DNA of 53,463 nucleotides from VGXO01 sp964614695 (GCA_964614695.1 CAZTMB010000007.1:1-53463), one strand, 5' to 3'; shown: positions 16,662-25,916, counted from the first letter of the stretch. Numbers and translations: made by a program. The notes: generated by a model from the sequence alone, not told the origin.

Positions 16662-19600
16662 ATGACGGACGCGCGACATGGCCCAAGGCGAGTCCCCGGC
16701 GAAGCCGACGGGGATCGCCTCGAGCGGTTCGAACGCGATCTGATCGCCCGGCTCGCGAGAATCGAGTCGAGGCTTGACGCGCTCGAGGCGACCGGATCGA
16801 CCCTCGGCGAGTCGACGAGTCCCGCCGATCGCGCCGCGATGCGGAGCGATCAGATCGCGGCTTCATCGGACGATGCGGCCAAGCCAGCGGGCGAGGGCTC
16901 CCTCGCGGTTTCGCCGCCTGCTCCGCCACCGCCACCACCTCCGCCAGCGCATGCGCCGGTCGGCCGGTCCGTCGCCGCAGCGGGTTCGGCGGACGGCCGC
17001 GACATCGACCGCTCGCCGGTGCCAGCCGCGACCGCATCGGCGCCGCCGACTTCACCGCCTGCCATCGGGGGGCGGGGCGACCTGAGCCGACGGCGCGAAT
17101 CCGCTCCGGATTCGGCGACCCACCGGCTCGAGCGACTGGTCGGAGGAAGCGTCACCGCGTGGATCGGCGCGCTCATCATCGCCGGCGGGGCGGCGATCTT
17201 CGTCACCTACGCCTTCCGCGAGGGGTGGATCGGTCGCCTCGGACCGACGGCTCGCTTCTCCATCGCGACCGCCGTCGCGCTGACGCTCCTGCTCGTCGGC
17301 GAACTGGTGCGGACGCGCCGCGGCGCCTTCGCAGCCGCGGGCTTCTCGATCGCCGGCATCGCCGGTCTCTTCGTCTCGGCGTGGTCGGCATCGGGTTCGG
17401 GCGGAGTGCTTGGTCCGACTGGGCTGCTCGTCTGCGGGGCGATCGCCGCAGGTCTCGGGGTGCTGGTCACCATTCGAAGCATGCGGGCGAGCGTCGGCGT
17501 GGTCGCGATGGTCGGCGGCTACGTCGTTCCGCTCCTCACGCGGGAACCGGTCACGCCCTTGATCGGCGGCATCTATCTCTCGCTGCTGCTCGCGGCGGCT
17601 CTCGGCACGAGCCTGCGAGGGGAGCGGTTGCGCCCGTTGCGGGTGACCGCACTGATCCTGCACACGCCGCTGGCGATCTTCTGGATCGCCGCGTGTCTTC
17701 GCACGGGCCACTCGCTGCAGGCGTTGGCCTTCGCCACGATCTGGTGGGCGGCGTTCTGCGGCGAAGCATGGATGGCCGCCGTGCGTGGGCAGAGTGCCCG
17801 CCTCAACGCGGTCACCTTGCTCTCCGCGTCCTTCGCCTTCGCGGCGATCTCGGCGGTCCCGCTCGCCCGCGTCGGTCGCGGCTCGGGCGATCCGATGAGC
17901 TGGGTGCCGGTCCTGCTCGGCGCGGCGCTCGTCGGTTGGGCGACGCTGTTCTCGCCGATCAGGCTCTGGGAAGGCACCGAGCAGCGCAAGCAGGAGGGAG
18001 TCGATCCGACATCTTCACCGGATGGATCCGCGGACGCGGCGGATCGAGAGGGTGCGTCGGTTGCGGCAGCCTCGCGAGCCTTGGAACTCTTCGCGATCGC
18101 GGCGTGGGGCGCCGGCGGTTCGCTCGTGGCGCTCGGCCTCGGCGCGATCGTCTCCTCAACCGTCGCGTTGACGCTCGCGTGGGCGGTGATCGCCGTCGGC
18201 GCCGTCGAACTCGCGCGACGGACCGCGCGAGTCGGCGTCGCCGTCTACGGACTTGCCGTCGGCGTGCTCGCCGCGATCTCCGCAACGAGCCTGGTGGTGA
18301 CGCTCATGAGCGCCACCCGGACGCCATCCGGCCAGCCCATGGGCATCCCCGGGGGCGGCGGCTGGCTGCTCCTCCTGCGCCTCGAGTCGCTGGTGGTGCT
18401 CGCCGCGTCGCTGGCATCGCTCGCGTGCGCCCTTCGCTGGCCGGTCGCGGCGCCGGGCGGTTCATGGAGTCGCTCGCTGCTCTTCGGCGAGTCCCGCGGT
18501 GCCGACGCCGTGGGAAGTCATGACGCGGTGGCAGCGACGATCTTCGGTTTCGCTGTCCTGTGGGGTCTCGGCAGCCTCACGGTCGGAGGCTCCTGGAGCG
18601 CCGTGGCGTTGATGCTCATCGCGTTCACGCTGCTCGCGGCGCTGGGCCCTCAGGTCCGCCGCCAGGGCGGTGCCGCCACGGCGGTGGCTTCCTTGGCGTT
18701 TCCCGTCCTGGCGTGGGTCGTGGTGGCGGGATCGAGGCAGTCGCTGGCGGCTCCGGCAGGCGCCTGGGCGTGGGCGGGGCTCGGCTGGGGCGATCGCACG
18801 CTGGTCGCCCTCGCGATCGCCACGGTGGCCTGGATCGCCGCGTGGCGAGTGCCGCGCACCCTGTGGGGGCGACTGTTGCTCGTGACGGTCGGCGCGGTGA
18901 TCGTGGGTCTCGCCGGCACGTTCGATCTGCGTTGGTCCGTGCGCGGCGGCGACTGGTCCACTCGCCTGCTGGCCGGGCAGGCGATCTCGCTGATCTGGGT
19001 CGCGGTCGGCGCCGCCATCGCGTCGCGAACCCGCCTCGTCGGTGGCGCCTCCGCCGTGTTCCCGGGGGGACTCGCGGCACTGGGTGGAGCGCTGTGGTGG
19101 ATCTGGCTGACCGCCGCCGACTCGCGATCGATCGCGCCAGGCTGGGTCTGGGCCTGGTCGGTTCCGATCTCCGCGGCCGCGGTGGTTGCGGGCCTGCTGC
19201 TCACCATGTGGCTGGTTCGCACCGGGATGCCGAATGGCGAAGCGAGTCGGGACGAAGGCGACCTTTCGCGGCGCGAGCCGGTCTCGATCGCCGATGGCCG
19301 CGAGGAGCTTTCGCTCCGGATCGTGCTGTCCGCCGCCGCGATTCTCGTGATCCTGGCCGCCGGCCACCGCGAGATCGTCGGCTTCGTCGATGCTGCATGG
19401 GAATGGTCGCCGCCGAGCGGGACGGAGGGCGCGGCCTACCGCAGCGTCCGCGGGGCCGCGACGAGCGTCTGGTGGGGGCTCTTCGGCGCGGGGCTGGTGG
19501 CGGCAGGCTTCCGAGCGTCGGTCGCGGCGGGCGGCGTCGGGCGCTCGATGCGCTACGGCGGGCTGGCGCTTCTGGGAATCACCGCCGCCAAGTTCGCCAC

Positions 19601-19757
19601 CGTCGACCTGTGGACCGCCGGCACCCTTGCCCGCATCGGCGCGATGTTCGCGGTGGGGATGCTCTTGATCGGAGTCAGCGTGCTCTACGCCCGGCTGAGC
19701 CGCTCGATCGGCGTGTCGACGGACGCCGTGTCCGACCCCGGGTCCGGGCCGGTTTGA
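16662..19757 (+). CDS. DUF2339 polytopic membrane protein
   Basis: A 1031-residue integral membrane protein. Residues 1-145 are hydrophilic: a short coiled coil (FERDLIARLARIESRLDALE) then a low-complexity Pro/Ala stretch with runs of prolines. From about residue 165 it is a nearly continuous series of some two dozen transmembrane helices, starting VTAWIGALIIAGGAAIFVTY, then FREGWIGRLGPTARF, which is the DUF2339 opening. Family function is unknown; members resemble multi-pass scaffolds with repeated helix pairs. GGGAGG lies 13 bases before the ATG. The 188-bp spacer before it shows no gene. Confidence 0.85.
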   Translation: MTDARHGPRRVPGEADGDRLERFERDLIARLARIESRLDALEATGSTLGESTSPADRAAMRSDQIAASSDDAAKPAGEGSLAVSPPAPPPPPPPPAHAPVGRSVAAAGSADGRDIDRSPVPAATASAPPTSPPAIGGRGDLSRRRESAPDSATHRLERLVGGSVTAWIGALIIAGGAAIFVTYAFREGWIGRLGPTARFSIATAVALTLLLVGELVRTRRGAFAAAGFSIAGIAGLFVSAWSASGSGGVLGPTGLLVCGAIAAGLGVLVTIRSMRASVGVVAMVGGYVVPLLTREPVTPLIGGIYLSLLLAAALGTSLRGERLRPLRVTALILHTPLAIFWIAACLRTGHSLQALAFATIWWAAFCGEAWMAAVRGQSARLNAVTLLSASFAFAAISAVPLARVGRGSGDPMSWVPVLLGAALVGWATLFSPIRLWEGTEQRKQEGVDPTSSPDGSADAADREGASVAAASRALELFAIAAWGAGGSLVALGLGAIVSSTVALTLAWAVIAVGAVELARRTARVGVAVYGLAVGVLAAISATSLVVTLMSATRTPSGQPMGIPGGGGWLLLLRLESLVVLAASLASLACALRWPVAAPGGSWSRSLLFGESRGADAVGSHDAVAATIFGFAVLWGLGSLTVGGSWSAVALMLIAFTLLAALGPQVRRQGGAATAVASLAFPVLAWVVVAGSRQSLAAPAGAWAWAGLGWGDRTLVALAIATVAWIAAWRVPRTLWGRLLLVTVGAVIVGLAGTFDLRWSVRGGDWSTRLLAGQAISLIWVAVGAAIASRTRLVGGASAVFPGGLAALGGALWWIWLTAADSRSIAPGWVWAWSVPISAAAVVAGLLLTMWLVRTGMPNGEASRDEGDLSRREPVSIADGREELSLRIVLSAAAILVILAAGHREIVGFVDAAWEWSPPSGTEGAAYRSVRGAATSVWWGLFGAGLVAAGFRASVAAGGVGRSMRYGGLALLGITAAKFATVDLWTAGTLARIGAMFAVGMLLIGVSVLYARLSRSIGVSTDAVSDPGSGPV

Positions 19758-19890
19758 CGCCAATCGTCCGGTCGCCGCTTGCAGCGTCCGAGAACCGACG
19801 CATGCTTGCGGCAACGCCTCGGCAGATCGCCTCGGTCGGCCGAGCGCGGAGGATCGAGGCGGAACTCGAACGGACCTGGGAGGGTCGGGA

Positions 19891-20547
19891 ATGAAGGCGA
19901 TCGGAACCGGACTTGGCCTCGCGTTGATCACCAGCGCTGCGGCGGTGCCTTCGGCGCTCGGAGAGATGGTGCTCGTCGAGATCGCCGGCACCGTCGAGTT
20001 CAACCAGGTCACCGCGCCGCCGATCGGATCGCTCACCGCCGGAACCGCGGTGGTGCTCTCGTTCCTCGTCGACAGCGACGACTTCGCGAACAGCCCGACC
20101 TACCCGACCCGCGGCTACGTGATCGATCAGGCGTCCTTCTCGCTTGCGGGCGGGGGCGTCTCGGTCGGCCTGCAGTCGCCGTTTCCGGACGGCGAGGTTC
20201 CTTACTTCGTCATTCGCAACGACGATCCCGCGGTCGACGGATTCTTCATCGCGCGGAGCGTCGACTTTCCGATCGGCGTGCCGCTCGGCCAGACGGGCGT
20301 CTTCGGGACCTTTTCGCAGGACTTCTCGGTGACCTACGGCGGCGGCCTGCTCGAGTCGCTCGACATCCTCGACGCGGTCGGCACGTACGAGTACGCCGGA
20401 TTGAAGGGCTACAACTGGACGATCGACGACGGGCCGTTCAGTCCGATGTCGATCGGGTTCGAGTCGATCACGATCAGCGTGGTGCCGGCCCCGGCGACGG
20501 TGGCGATGCTGCTCTTGGGCGGAGCCTTCGGTCGCCGCCGCCGCTGA
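19891..20547 (+). CDS. Secreted protein with PEP-CTERM-like (VPAP) sorting tail
   Basis: A 218-residue exported protein, function unknown. Residues 1-24 are a signal peptide (MKAIGTG, then a hydrophobic core ending SALGEM). The body is a beta-rich domain, with SLTAGTAVVLSFLVDSDDF and ASFSLAGGGVSVGL, of the type common in planctomycete PEP-CTERM proteins. The C-terminus is a clean three-part tail: VPAPATVAM, hydrophobic LLLGGAF, then GRRRR. The ATG has GGGAGGG seven bases upstream, a strong site. It is convergent with the ChaA-type gene 33 bp away. Confidence 0.8.
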   Translation: MKAIGTGLGLALITSAAAVPSALGEMVLVEIAGTVEFNQVTAPPIGSLTAGTAVVLSFLVDSDDFANSPTYPTRGYVIDQASFSLAGGGVSVGLQSPFPDGEVPYFVIRNDDPAVDGFFIARSVDFPIGVPLGQTGVFGTFSQDFSVTYGGGLLESLDILDAVGTYEYAGLKGYNWTIDDGPFSPMSIGFESITISVVPAPATVAMLLLGGAFGRRRR

Positions 20548-20580
20548 TCGATCGGGATCGGCTCGCCGACGGTCGACCGA

Positions 20581-21759
20581 TCAGCCGGCCGACGCCTCGT
20601 CGAAGATCACCGCGATCCACGCGAAGAAGACCAGGAGGTGCACCAGCCCCTGCAGGGCGTTCACGCGCCCGCGGGTCAGGTTGATCGCCGAAAGCAGCAG
20701 CGTGATCGCAAGGAGCACGATGTAGGGCGGCTCGAGCCCGAGCTCCGGCGAGATTCCGGTGATCCATCGGAAGACCATGATCGCGGGAACGGTCAGGCCG
20801 ATCGTCGCGAGCGCCGAGCCGAGCAGCACGTTGATCGTCCGCTGCATGTCGTTCGATCGTGCGGCGCCGATCGCCGCGAGGCCCTCCGGCGCGAGCACCA
20901 GGAAGGCGATCAGCACGCCGCCGAGCGGAGCCGGCATGTAGAGCGCGTCGAGCATGCCGTATACGCGCGGCCCGAGGCCTTCCGCGAGTCCGACCACCAC
21001 GATCAGGGCGATCACGAGGATGACCGACGAGACGACGATCGCACGGCGATTCGGAGTCGCCGCGTGATGATGCGTCTCCGCCACGATGGGTGGAGGGCCG
21101 GCCGAGGCATGCACCGGCGCGACCTCCTCTTGAAACGCGAAGAACTCCCGATGCCGCGAGGTCTGAAGCCACAGGAAGGCGAGATAGACGACGAGCGCCG
21201 CGGCGCCGACGAAGATCTCCATCGGATCGCTCATCCATCCACCCTCCTGCGATCGGGTGAATCGCGGCAGCACGAGGGTGATCGCCGCGAGCGCGACGAT
21301 CAGCGGCACGTAGGCCGCCGAGGACTGCAGGTTGAAGACCTGCTCGCGGCGCAGCAGGCCCCCCACGAGGAGCGCCGTGCCGATCAGTCCGTTCAGGATG
21401 ATCATCAGCACCGCGAACATCGTGTCGCGGACGACGACCGCCTCGTCCTCCGACGTGGCGTGCAGCATGATCGCGCAGATCGCCGCGACCTCGATGGTGA
21501 TCGCGGAGATCGTCAGGACGATCGTGCCGATCGGCTCGCCGAGCAGTTCCGCGAGGTGGTCCGCATGGGCCATCGCACGGAACGCGGCCAGCAGGATCGA
21601 CGCGACGATCCAAAGGCTCCAAGCGACCCCGGCGGCGCTGGCGACGGGAAACTCCGGTGCGAGGCCCGCGAAGGTCGCGACGGCGGTGAGCAGACCCGGA
21701 AGGATCAGCAGGTCGCGAAGGATCGACTGGCGACCGATGGTGACGCCGTGGCTCGGCAT
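20581..21759 (-). CDS. chaA: ChaA-type cation/proton antiporter
   Basis: A 392-residue member of the CaCA cation exchanger superfamily in the inner membrane, exchanging Ca2+ or Na+/K+ for protons. It matches the ChaA layout: two homologous halves of hydrophobic helices. The first holds AHADHLAELLGEPIGTIVLTISAITIEV, the second LVLAPEGLAAIGAARSND; both carry the family's acidic repeat residues (GEP..E and PEG). A His-rich cytoplasmic loop (ETHHHAA) separates the halves. ATG 21759 is used; open frame continues upstream, but the residues there are Arg/Pro-rich and not family-like. Confidence 0.85.
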   Translation of the reverse strand: MPSHGVTIGRQSILRDLLILPGLLTAVATFAGLAPEFPVASAAGVAWSLWIVASILLAAFRAMAHADHLAELLGEPIGTIVLTISAITIEVAAICAIMLHATSEDEAVVVRDTMFAVLMIILNGLIGTALLVGGLLRREQVFNLQSSAAYVPLIVALAAITLVLPRFTRSQEGGWMSDPMEIFVGAAALVVYLAFLWLQTSRHREFFAFQEEVAPVHASAGPPPIVAETHHHAATPNRRAIVVSSVILVIALIVVVGLAEGLGPRVYGMLDALYMPAPLGGVLIAFLVLAPEGLAAIGAARSNDMQRTINVLLGSALATIGLTVPAIMVFRWITGISPELGLEPPYIVLLAITLLLSAINLTRGRVNALQGLVHLLVFFAWIAVIFDEASAG

Positions 21760-21892
21760 GGGGCCGGAGGATACGGCGGGTTCGGTCGATGGGGGACCTG
21801 CCGATCTCGCATCGACGGCGGCGGGCGACCGTTGCGGCCTTGCGGGAGCGTGTCTCGCCGGCTGCGACCGTGTCGGTCTACGCTTCGCCTCC

Positions 21893-22336
21893 ATGAACCG
21901 ACTTCGCTCGATCGCCGCGGCGTGTCTCGTCCTCTTCGCCGTCTCCTGCAGCGAGCCGATCGATCCGGCGGCGCCGCCGTTCCGGGCGATCGCCTTCGAC
22001 GAGGCGATCGAGGAGGCCGGTCGCGACGGCAAGATCGTCTTCCTCGACTTCTACGCGACCTGGTGCCCGCCATGCCGTCGTCTCGATGCGGTGACCTGGA
22101 AGGACCCTGAGGTCGCCGCGTGGCTCGAGGCGAACGCGATCCCGCTCAAGATCGACGCCGAGCGGAACACGGCGCTCGCCGAGCGGTTCATGGTCGAGGC
22201 GTATCCGACGCTGGTCTTTCTCGATCCGTCGGGACGAGAAGTGCGACGCGTGCTCGGCTTCCGCGACCCGCAGGCGTTCCTCAACGAGGCGAAGACTGCC
22301 CAGACTGCGGCGATTCCCGCGTCGACCGCGGGGTGA
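21893..22336 (+). CDS. Thioredoxin-fold lipoprotein
   Basis: A 147-residue exported thioredoxin-like protein. The signal sequence ends LFAVSCSEP with lipobox Cys at about residue 19, so it should be tethered to a membrane on the outer face of the cytoplasmic membrane. The thioredoxin motif reads FYATWCPPCRRLD, and the cis-Pro loop is VEAYPTLVFLD. The CPPC active site is like that of ResA/DsbD-gamma proteins, so disulfide reduction or cytochrome maturation is plausible. It diverges from the antiporter gene, 133 bp apart. Confidence 0.88.
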   Translation: MNRLRSIAAACLVLFAVSCSEPIDPAAPPFRAIAFDEAIEEAGRDGKIVFLDFYATWCPPCRRLDAVTWKDPEVAAWLEANAIPLKIDAERNTALAERFMVEAYPTLVFLDPSGREVRRVLGFRDPQAFLNEAKTAQTAAIPASTAG

Positions 22337-22540
22337 GCCCGGTCTGTAATGCCGCGGATTCGGACGACGCGTGAGGCGTTCACCTGCACCTTGTTTCGAT
22401 TGGACCCTTTGTGGGGCGAAGGTGCGGCGGAACGCAAACCGCGACGGCACACTGGAAGTTCTCAAGTGAGCGGGTGAAGGATCGAGACGAGGGCTCTCGC
22501 CGTTCCTCCCGCGACCTCGGTCTCGTTCCTCTCACCACCC

Positions 22541-23365
22541 ATGCTCCTCATGCCCGCCATGTCGTCGCCGCTCGCTGCCGTCGAGGATGGCCGCTGGGTG
22601 TTGGGTCTGGGCGATCCGACTCCGATGGGCTGGGCGACCGTGGGCGGCTATCTGTTGGCCGCGGTGCTCTGCCTGCTCTGGGCGAAGCCATCCGGAGCGG
22701 GGCGACTGCTTCCGTTGACGCTGACTCTCGCGATGACCGTGCTTGCCGCGAACAAGCAGCTGGATCTGCAGAGCCTCCTCACGGAGATCGGTCGCGACAC
22801 CGCGAAGGCAGAGGGCTGGTACGAGGATCGCCAGACCTTCCAGACGATCTTCATCGCCGCCATCGCAGGCGTCGCTGGGCTTGGATTCGTGGTGTCGCTC
22901 TGGATACTCCGCCGTCGCTGGCGAGAGAGCACGTTGGCGCTCATGGGCGTCGCGTTCCTCCTTGCCTTCGTCGTGGTGAGGGCCGCCTCGTTCCACCACG
23001 TCGATCAAGGCCTCGGCGAGACCTGGGTCGGCCTTCGCTTCAACTGGATCCTCGAACTCGGCGGCATCCTGCTCGTGGGCGTCGGTTCGCTCGTCGGATG
23101 GAGGGTTCGCCGCGCCGAGGCGAGCAAGAGCCGCAAGCCGCTTGGGGCACTCAACGCGGACCTTGATTCGGTGAAGGACGACGCCTCGTCTTCCAGCGAA
23201 GTCGCCATCGTCGCCGCCGTCGAGACGCCTCCGAAGCCCGTCCGTCCAGCGCGATCGATTGCGCTCGAGGGGTTCGTGGTGCGTCCGATCCGAATCTCGG
23301 AGGGACCTCGGGCTCGTCGCGCCGAGCCCGATCGCCCGGCAGCGCCGCCGCGCGTGGTGTCCTGA
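22541..23365 (+). CDS. Membrane protein with four predicted helices, unknown function
   Basis: A 274-residue protein. Hydrophobic helices occur at about 30-47, 55-70, 103-125 and 133-150, with a fifth possible near 172-190; residues 195-274 are a polar, basic/Pro-rich cytoplasmic tail. I recognise no domain. ATG codons at 22541, 22550 and 22559 are all possible starts and none has a clear Shine-Dalgarno. The 204-bp spacer upstream (22337-22540) holds an imperfect GCACCTT...AAGGTGC inverted repeat around 22386-22425, but no gene. Confidence 0.65.
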   Translation: MLLMPAMSSPLAAVEDGRWVLGLGDPTPMGWATVGGYLLAAVLCLLWAKPSGAGRLLPLTLTLAMTVLAANKQLDLQSLLTEIGRDTAKAEGWYEDRQTFQTIFIAAIAGVAGLGFVVSLWILRRRWRESTLALMGVAFLLAFVVVRAASFHHVDQGLGETWVGLRFNWILELGGILLVGVGSLVGWRVRRAEASKSRKPLGALNADLDSVKDDASSSSEVAIVAAVETPPKPVRPARSIALEGFVVRPIRISEGPRARRAEPDRPAAPPRVVS

Positions 23366-23423
23366 GACTCGCTCCGAAGGGACTTCGCGGGTCGGTGGGC
23401 CGATGCCCCGGTATCGTGGCGCC

Positions 23424-24152
23424 ATGGCCACCCCGAAGCAGCGCGCCACGCGCGTCACCGCCGAACGCACCACGCCCGCCGACGGCGCGATCCTGCACCT
23501 CGATCGCTGGATCCGCGAGAACCGCAAGAATCTCAAGCCGCCGGTGAGCAATCGCCAGCTCCTCACCGCCAGCAAGGACGCGATCGTCTTCGTATCCGGC
23601 GGGCCGAACACCCGCAACGACTACCACGTCAATCCGACCGAGGAGCTCTTCTACCAGTTGAAGGGCGACATCGCGGTTCGGGTGCGGCCGCTCGACGGCA
23701 GCGAGCCGCAGGACGTGGTGATCCGCGAGGGCGAACTCTTCCTCCTTCCTCGATGGGTGCCGCATCGCCCGCAGCGGCCCGCCGGCACGTTGGGCCTGAT
23801 CATCGAGTTCCCGCGGCCGAAGGGCGAGAAGGATGCGCTTCGCTGGTACTGCCCGAAGTGCGATGAACTCGTGCACGAGGCGTCGTGGCGTCTGAAGAAG
23901 ATCGACGAGGACCTCAAGGTGATCATGGAGGGCTTCTGGGGCGGACCCGCGAAGCGTCGCACCTGCAAGGCGTGCGGGCACGTGATCGAGCGGGCAGGGG
24001 CGTTCAAGATGCCGTCCGCATCGACGGCGAAGCGATCTTCCTCCAAGGTTGCCAAGTCGGCCTCCGTGAAGGGTTCCAAGCACGCTTCCAAGAGGGCGGC
24101 GAGGAAGGCGACGAAGAGGTCGATCACTCGCCGATCCGGCGCCGCCCGCTGA
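23424..24152 (+). CDS. nbaC: 3-hydroxyanthranilate 3,4-dioxygenase with basic C-terminal tail
   Basis: A 242-residue cupin. The family cleaves 3-hydroxyanthranilate to 2-amino-3-carboxymuconate semialdehyde on the kynurenine route. The catalytic iron ligands fit H68, E74 (YHVNPTEE) and H114 (WVPHRP), and the substrate Arg fits R64. The second, rubredoxin-like metal site of bacterial enzymes is present as C143/C146 and C181/C184. Normal bacterial length is about 175-180; here residues 195-242 add a Lys/Arg/Ser/Ala tail (SKRAARKATKRSI) resembling histone-type nucleic-acid-binding tails. No other kynurenine gene is nearby. ATG 24 bases earlier (23403) is an alternative start. Confidence 0.9.
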   Translation: MATPKQRATRVTAERTTPADGAILHLDRWIRENRKNLKPPVSNRQLLTASKDAIVFVSGGPNTRNDYHVNPTEELFYQLKGDIAVRVRPLDGSEPQDVVIREGELFLLPRWVPHRPQRPAGTLGLIIEFPRPKGEKDALRWYCPKCDELVHEASWRLKKIDEDLKVIMEGFWGGPAKRRTCKACGHVIERAGAFKMPSASTAKRSSSKVAKSASVKGSKHASKRAARKATKRSITRRSGAAR

Positions 24153-24165
24153 GGGCATTGGTGCG

Positions 24166-25071
24166 ATGAGCGACGTCGGCGACGAGGGGCCTCGCTGCGA
24201 ACGTTGCGGCTATTCGCGGCGAGGGATTCGCCCGGGCCGTCCGTGTCCGGAGTGCGGGCTGGCAGCGTCACGTCGGGATCGCCGCCGCGGGCGCGACGTG
24301 CCGCGGCGCGTGCAGGACCTGCCATCGCCGCTGGTCCGGCGAGTGCGTCGCGCCGCGTGGATCGCGGCGATCGCCGCCGTGGCGTCGATCGTGTCGCGGG
24401 CGTCCAACCTCGTGGGCGTCGCGCCGGTCGATCCATGGGTCGGCGGCGCGATCGGCGTGGCGATCGAGTCGACGTGGGCACTCGGGGTCTTCCTGTTCGC
24501 AGCGCCGATCCAGGACGCCGAGGCGGTCGAGCGGGGGCTCGGGCCTCGCTCGGGACTGAGGCGAGCCGCCCGCTTCCTGCAGTTGGGATGGCCGCTAGGG
24601 GTGGTCCTCGATCGCGGCGGCGTGTTCTTCGCCGGCGGTCCGCTGGATCCGGTCCTCGAGTGGTCGGCGGTGGCGGCGTGGGCGATCGGATTCGCCGGGC
24701 TCGTCGTCCTCGCGGTGCTTCTCATCCGCTGGTCGGACTGGATGGAGAACGACGAGGCCTCGAAGTGGGCGCGTCTCTACCTCTGGTGCGTCGCTGGCGT
24801 GCCCGCCGCCGCGGTGCTCTTCGTGCTGCTCGGGGCGCTGATCGCGCCCTTCATGCTCGTCGCGGCGCTGCTGGGACTCGTGTGCGGGGGCGGGCTCGTC
24901 TTCCTGATGCCGCTCACGATCTTCTCGATCGCGCGGCAGCTCGATTGGGCGATCTCGTGGCAGGACCGACGGGCCGAGCGCGATGAGTCGCTGCGAGCAG
25001 AGGTCCGTCGGCGTCCTCCGGTCGCCGCGGCGATCAGGCGCGACGACGACGGCCCGCTTCCGCTCGTGTGA
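24166..25071 (+). CDS. Membrane protein with N-terminal zinc ribbon
   Basis: A 301-residue protein, function unknown. Residues 11-31 form a zinc ribbon, CERCGYSRRG followed by CPECG, an arrangement frequent in planctomycete membrane proteins. After a basic linker, hydrophobic helices appear at roughly 65-85, 90-115, 165-190, 205-235 and 238-258. The C-terminal 35 residues are charged. It sits 13 bp after the dioxygenase and probably shares its transcript. It converges on the DUF1080 gene with a 13-bp gap. Confidence 0.75.
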   Translation: MSDVGDEGPRCERCGYSRRGIRPGRPCPECGLAASRRDRRRGRDVPRRVQDLPSPLVRRVRRAAWIAAIAAVASIVSRASNLVGVAPVDPWVGGAIGVAIESTWALGVFLFAAPIQDAEAVERGLGPRSGLRRAARFLQLGWPLGVVLDRGGVFFAGGPLDPVLEWSAVAAWAIGFAGLVVLAVLLIRWSDWMENDEASKWARLYLWCVAGVPAAAVLFVLLGALIAPFMLVAALLGLVCGGGLVFLMPLTIFSIARQLDWAISWQDRRAERDESLRAEVRRRPPVAAAIRRDDDGPLPLV

Positions 25072-25084
25072 CGTGCTCGCTCCG

Positions 25085-25852
25085 TCAGTCCGCCGTCGCG
25101 TTGTCGGCACCGCTGCCGGCGGCGTTCGAGACGATGGGCCGCAACTCGACCTTGCGGAACTCGATGTGCGCGCCCTCGGACTGCAGCGCGATCCATCCGG
25201 GCATGGTCTTGCAGCCGGTGGCGGAGTTCTGAAGCACGTTGTTCACGAAGAGCTTGAGCTCGCCGCCGTTCATCACGATGCGGTAGCGGTTCCACTCGCC
25301 GAGCGGCTTCTCCGAGCTTGCATGCTCCTTGCGGGTGCGTCGCCCCTCGGTGCGGTCGGCCGCCGCGGTCATCGGGAACTCGCCGATGTTCCAGATGTCG
25401 CCGGCGTTGCCCGAGTGCAGCTGTGCCTCGATCGACATCGGCCAGACCACGTCGGGCGGCTGCACGCGAAGCAGCACGCCGCTGTTGCCGGCGCCCTTCT
25501 CCGGATCGAACCGCCACTCGACCTCGAGCTCGAAGTTCTCGTAGGTCTTCTCGGTGCGGATGTAGCCGATCGGCTGGCCCGTGCAGACGAGCACGCCGTC
25601 CTTCACGATCCAGGTGCCCTTGGGATCCTCGCCGTTGGGAAGGAAGGGCTTCCAGCCCTCGAGGTTCTCGCCGTTGAAGAGCTTCTCGCGTTCGCCGTAG
25701 ACGATCTCGCGGGAGTTCTTCGCGGCAAGCGGGGAGCGCACGCGGGAAGGCGTCGCGGTCGGGGCCGCGGAGGGCGAGGGGCCGACCTTCTGCGGTGCGG
25801 GTTCGGGCGACGGGAAGGCGAGGAGTCCGGCAAGCAGCAGGGAAGTGATCAT
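25085..25852 (-). CDS. DUF1080 (3-keto-disaccharide hydrolase-type) secreted protein
   Basis: A 255-residue exported protein. After a short signal sequence and a Pro/Ser/Ala linker (to about residue 45), the DUF1080 jelly-roll begins: LFNGENLEGWKPF, GTWIVKDGVLVCTG, NFELEVEWRFDPEKGAGNSGVLLR, and near the end the typical WNRYRIVMNGGELKLFVN and GWIALQSEGAHIEFRKVELRP. Members bind or cleave sugars, some being 3-keto-glycoside hydrolases; planctomycetes carry many. The exact substrate is not readable. It starts 64 bp from the divergent HIT gene. Confidence 0.88.
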   Translation of the reverse strand: MITSLLLAGLLAFPSPEPAPQKVGPSPSAAPTATPSRVRSPLAAKNSREIVYGEREKLFNGENLEGWKPFLPNGEDPKGTWIVKDGVLVCTGQPIGYIRTEKTYENFELEVEWRFDPEKGAGNSGVLLRVQPPDVVWPMSIEAQLHSGNAGDIWNIGEFPMTAAADRTEGRRTRKEHASSEKPLGEWNRYRIVMNGGELKLFVNNVLQNSATGCKTMPGWIALQSEGAHIEFRKVELRPIVSNAAGSGADNATAD

Positions 25853-25916
25853 GTCGGGAAGATATCCATCGCGCGACGGCGGCGATCGTTCCGCCGTGAA
25901 CCTTCGGAGACGTCCA

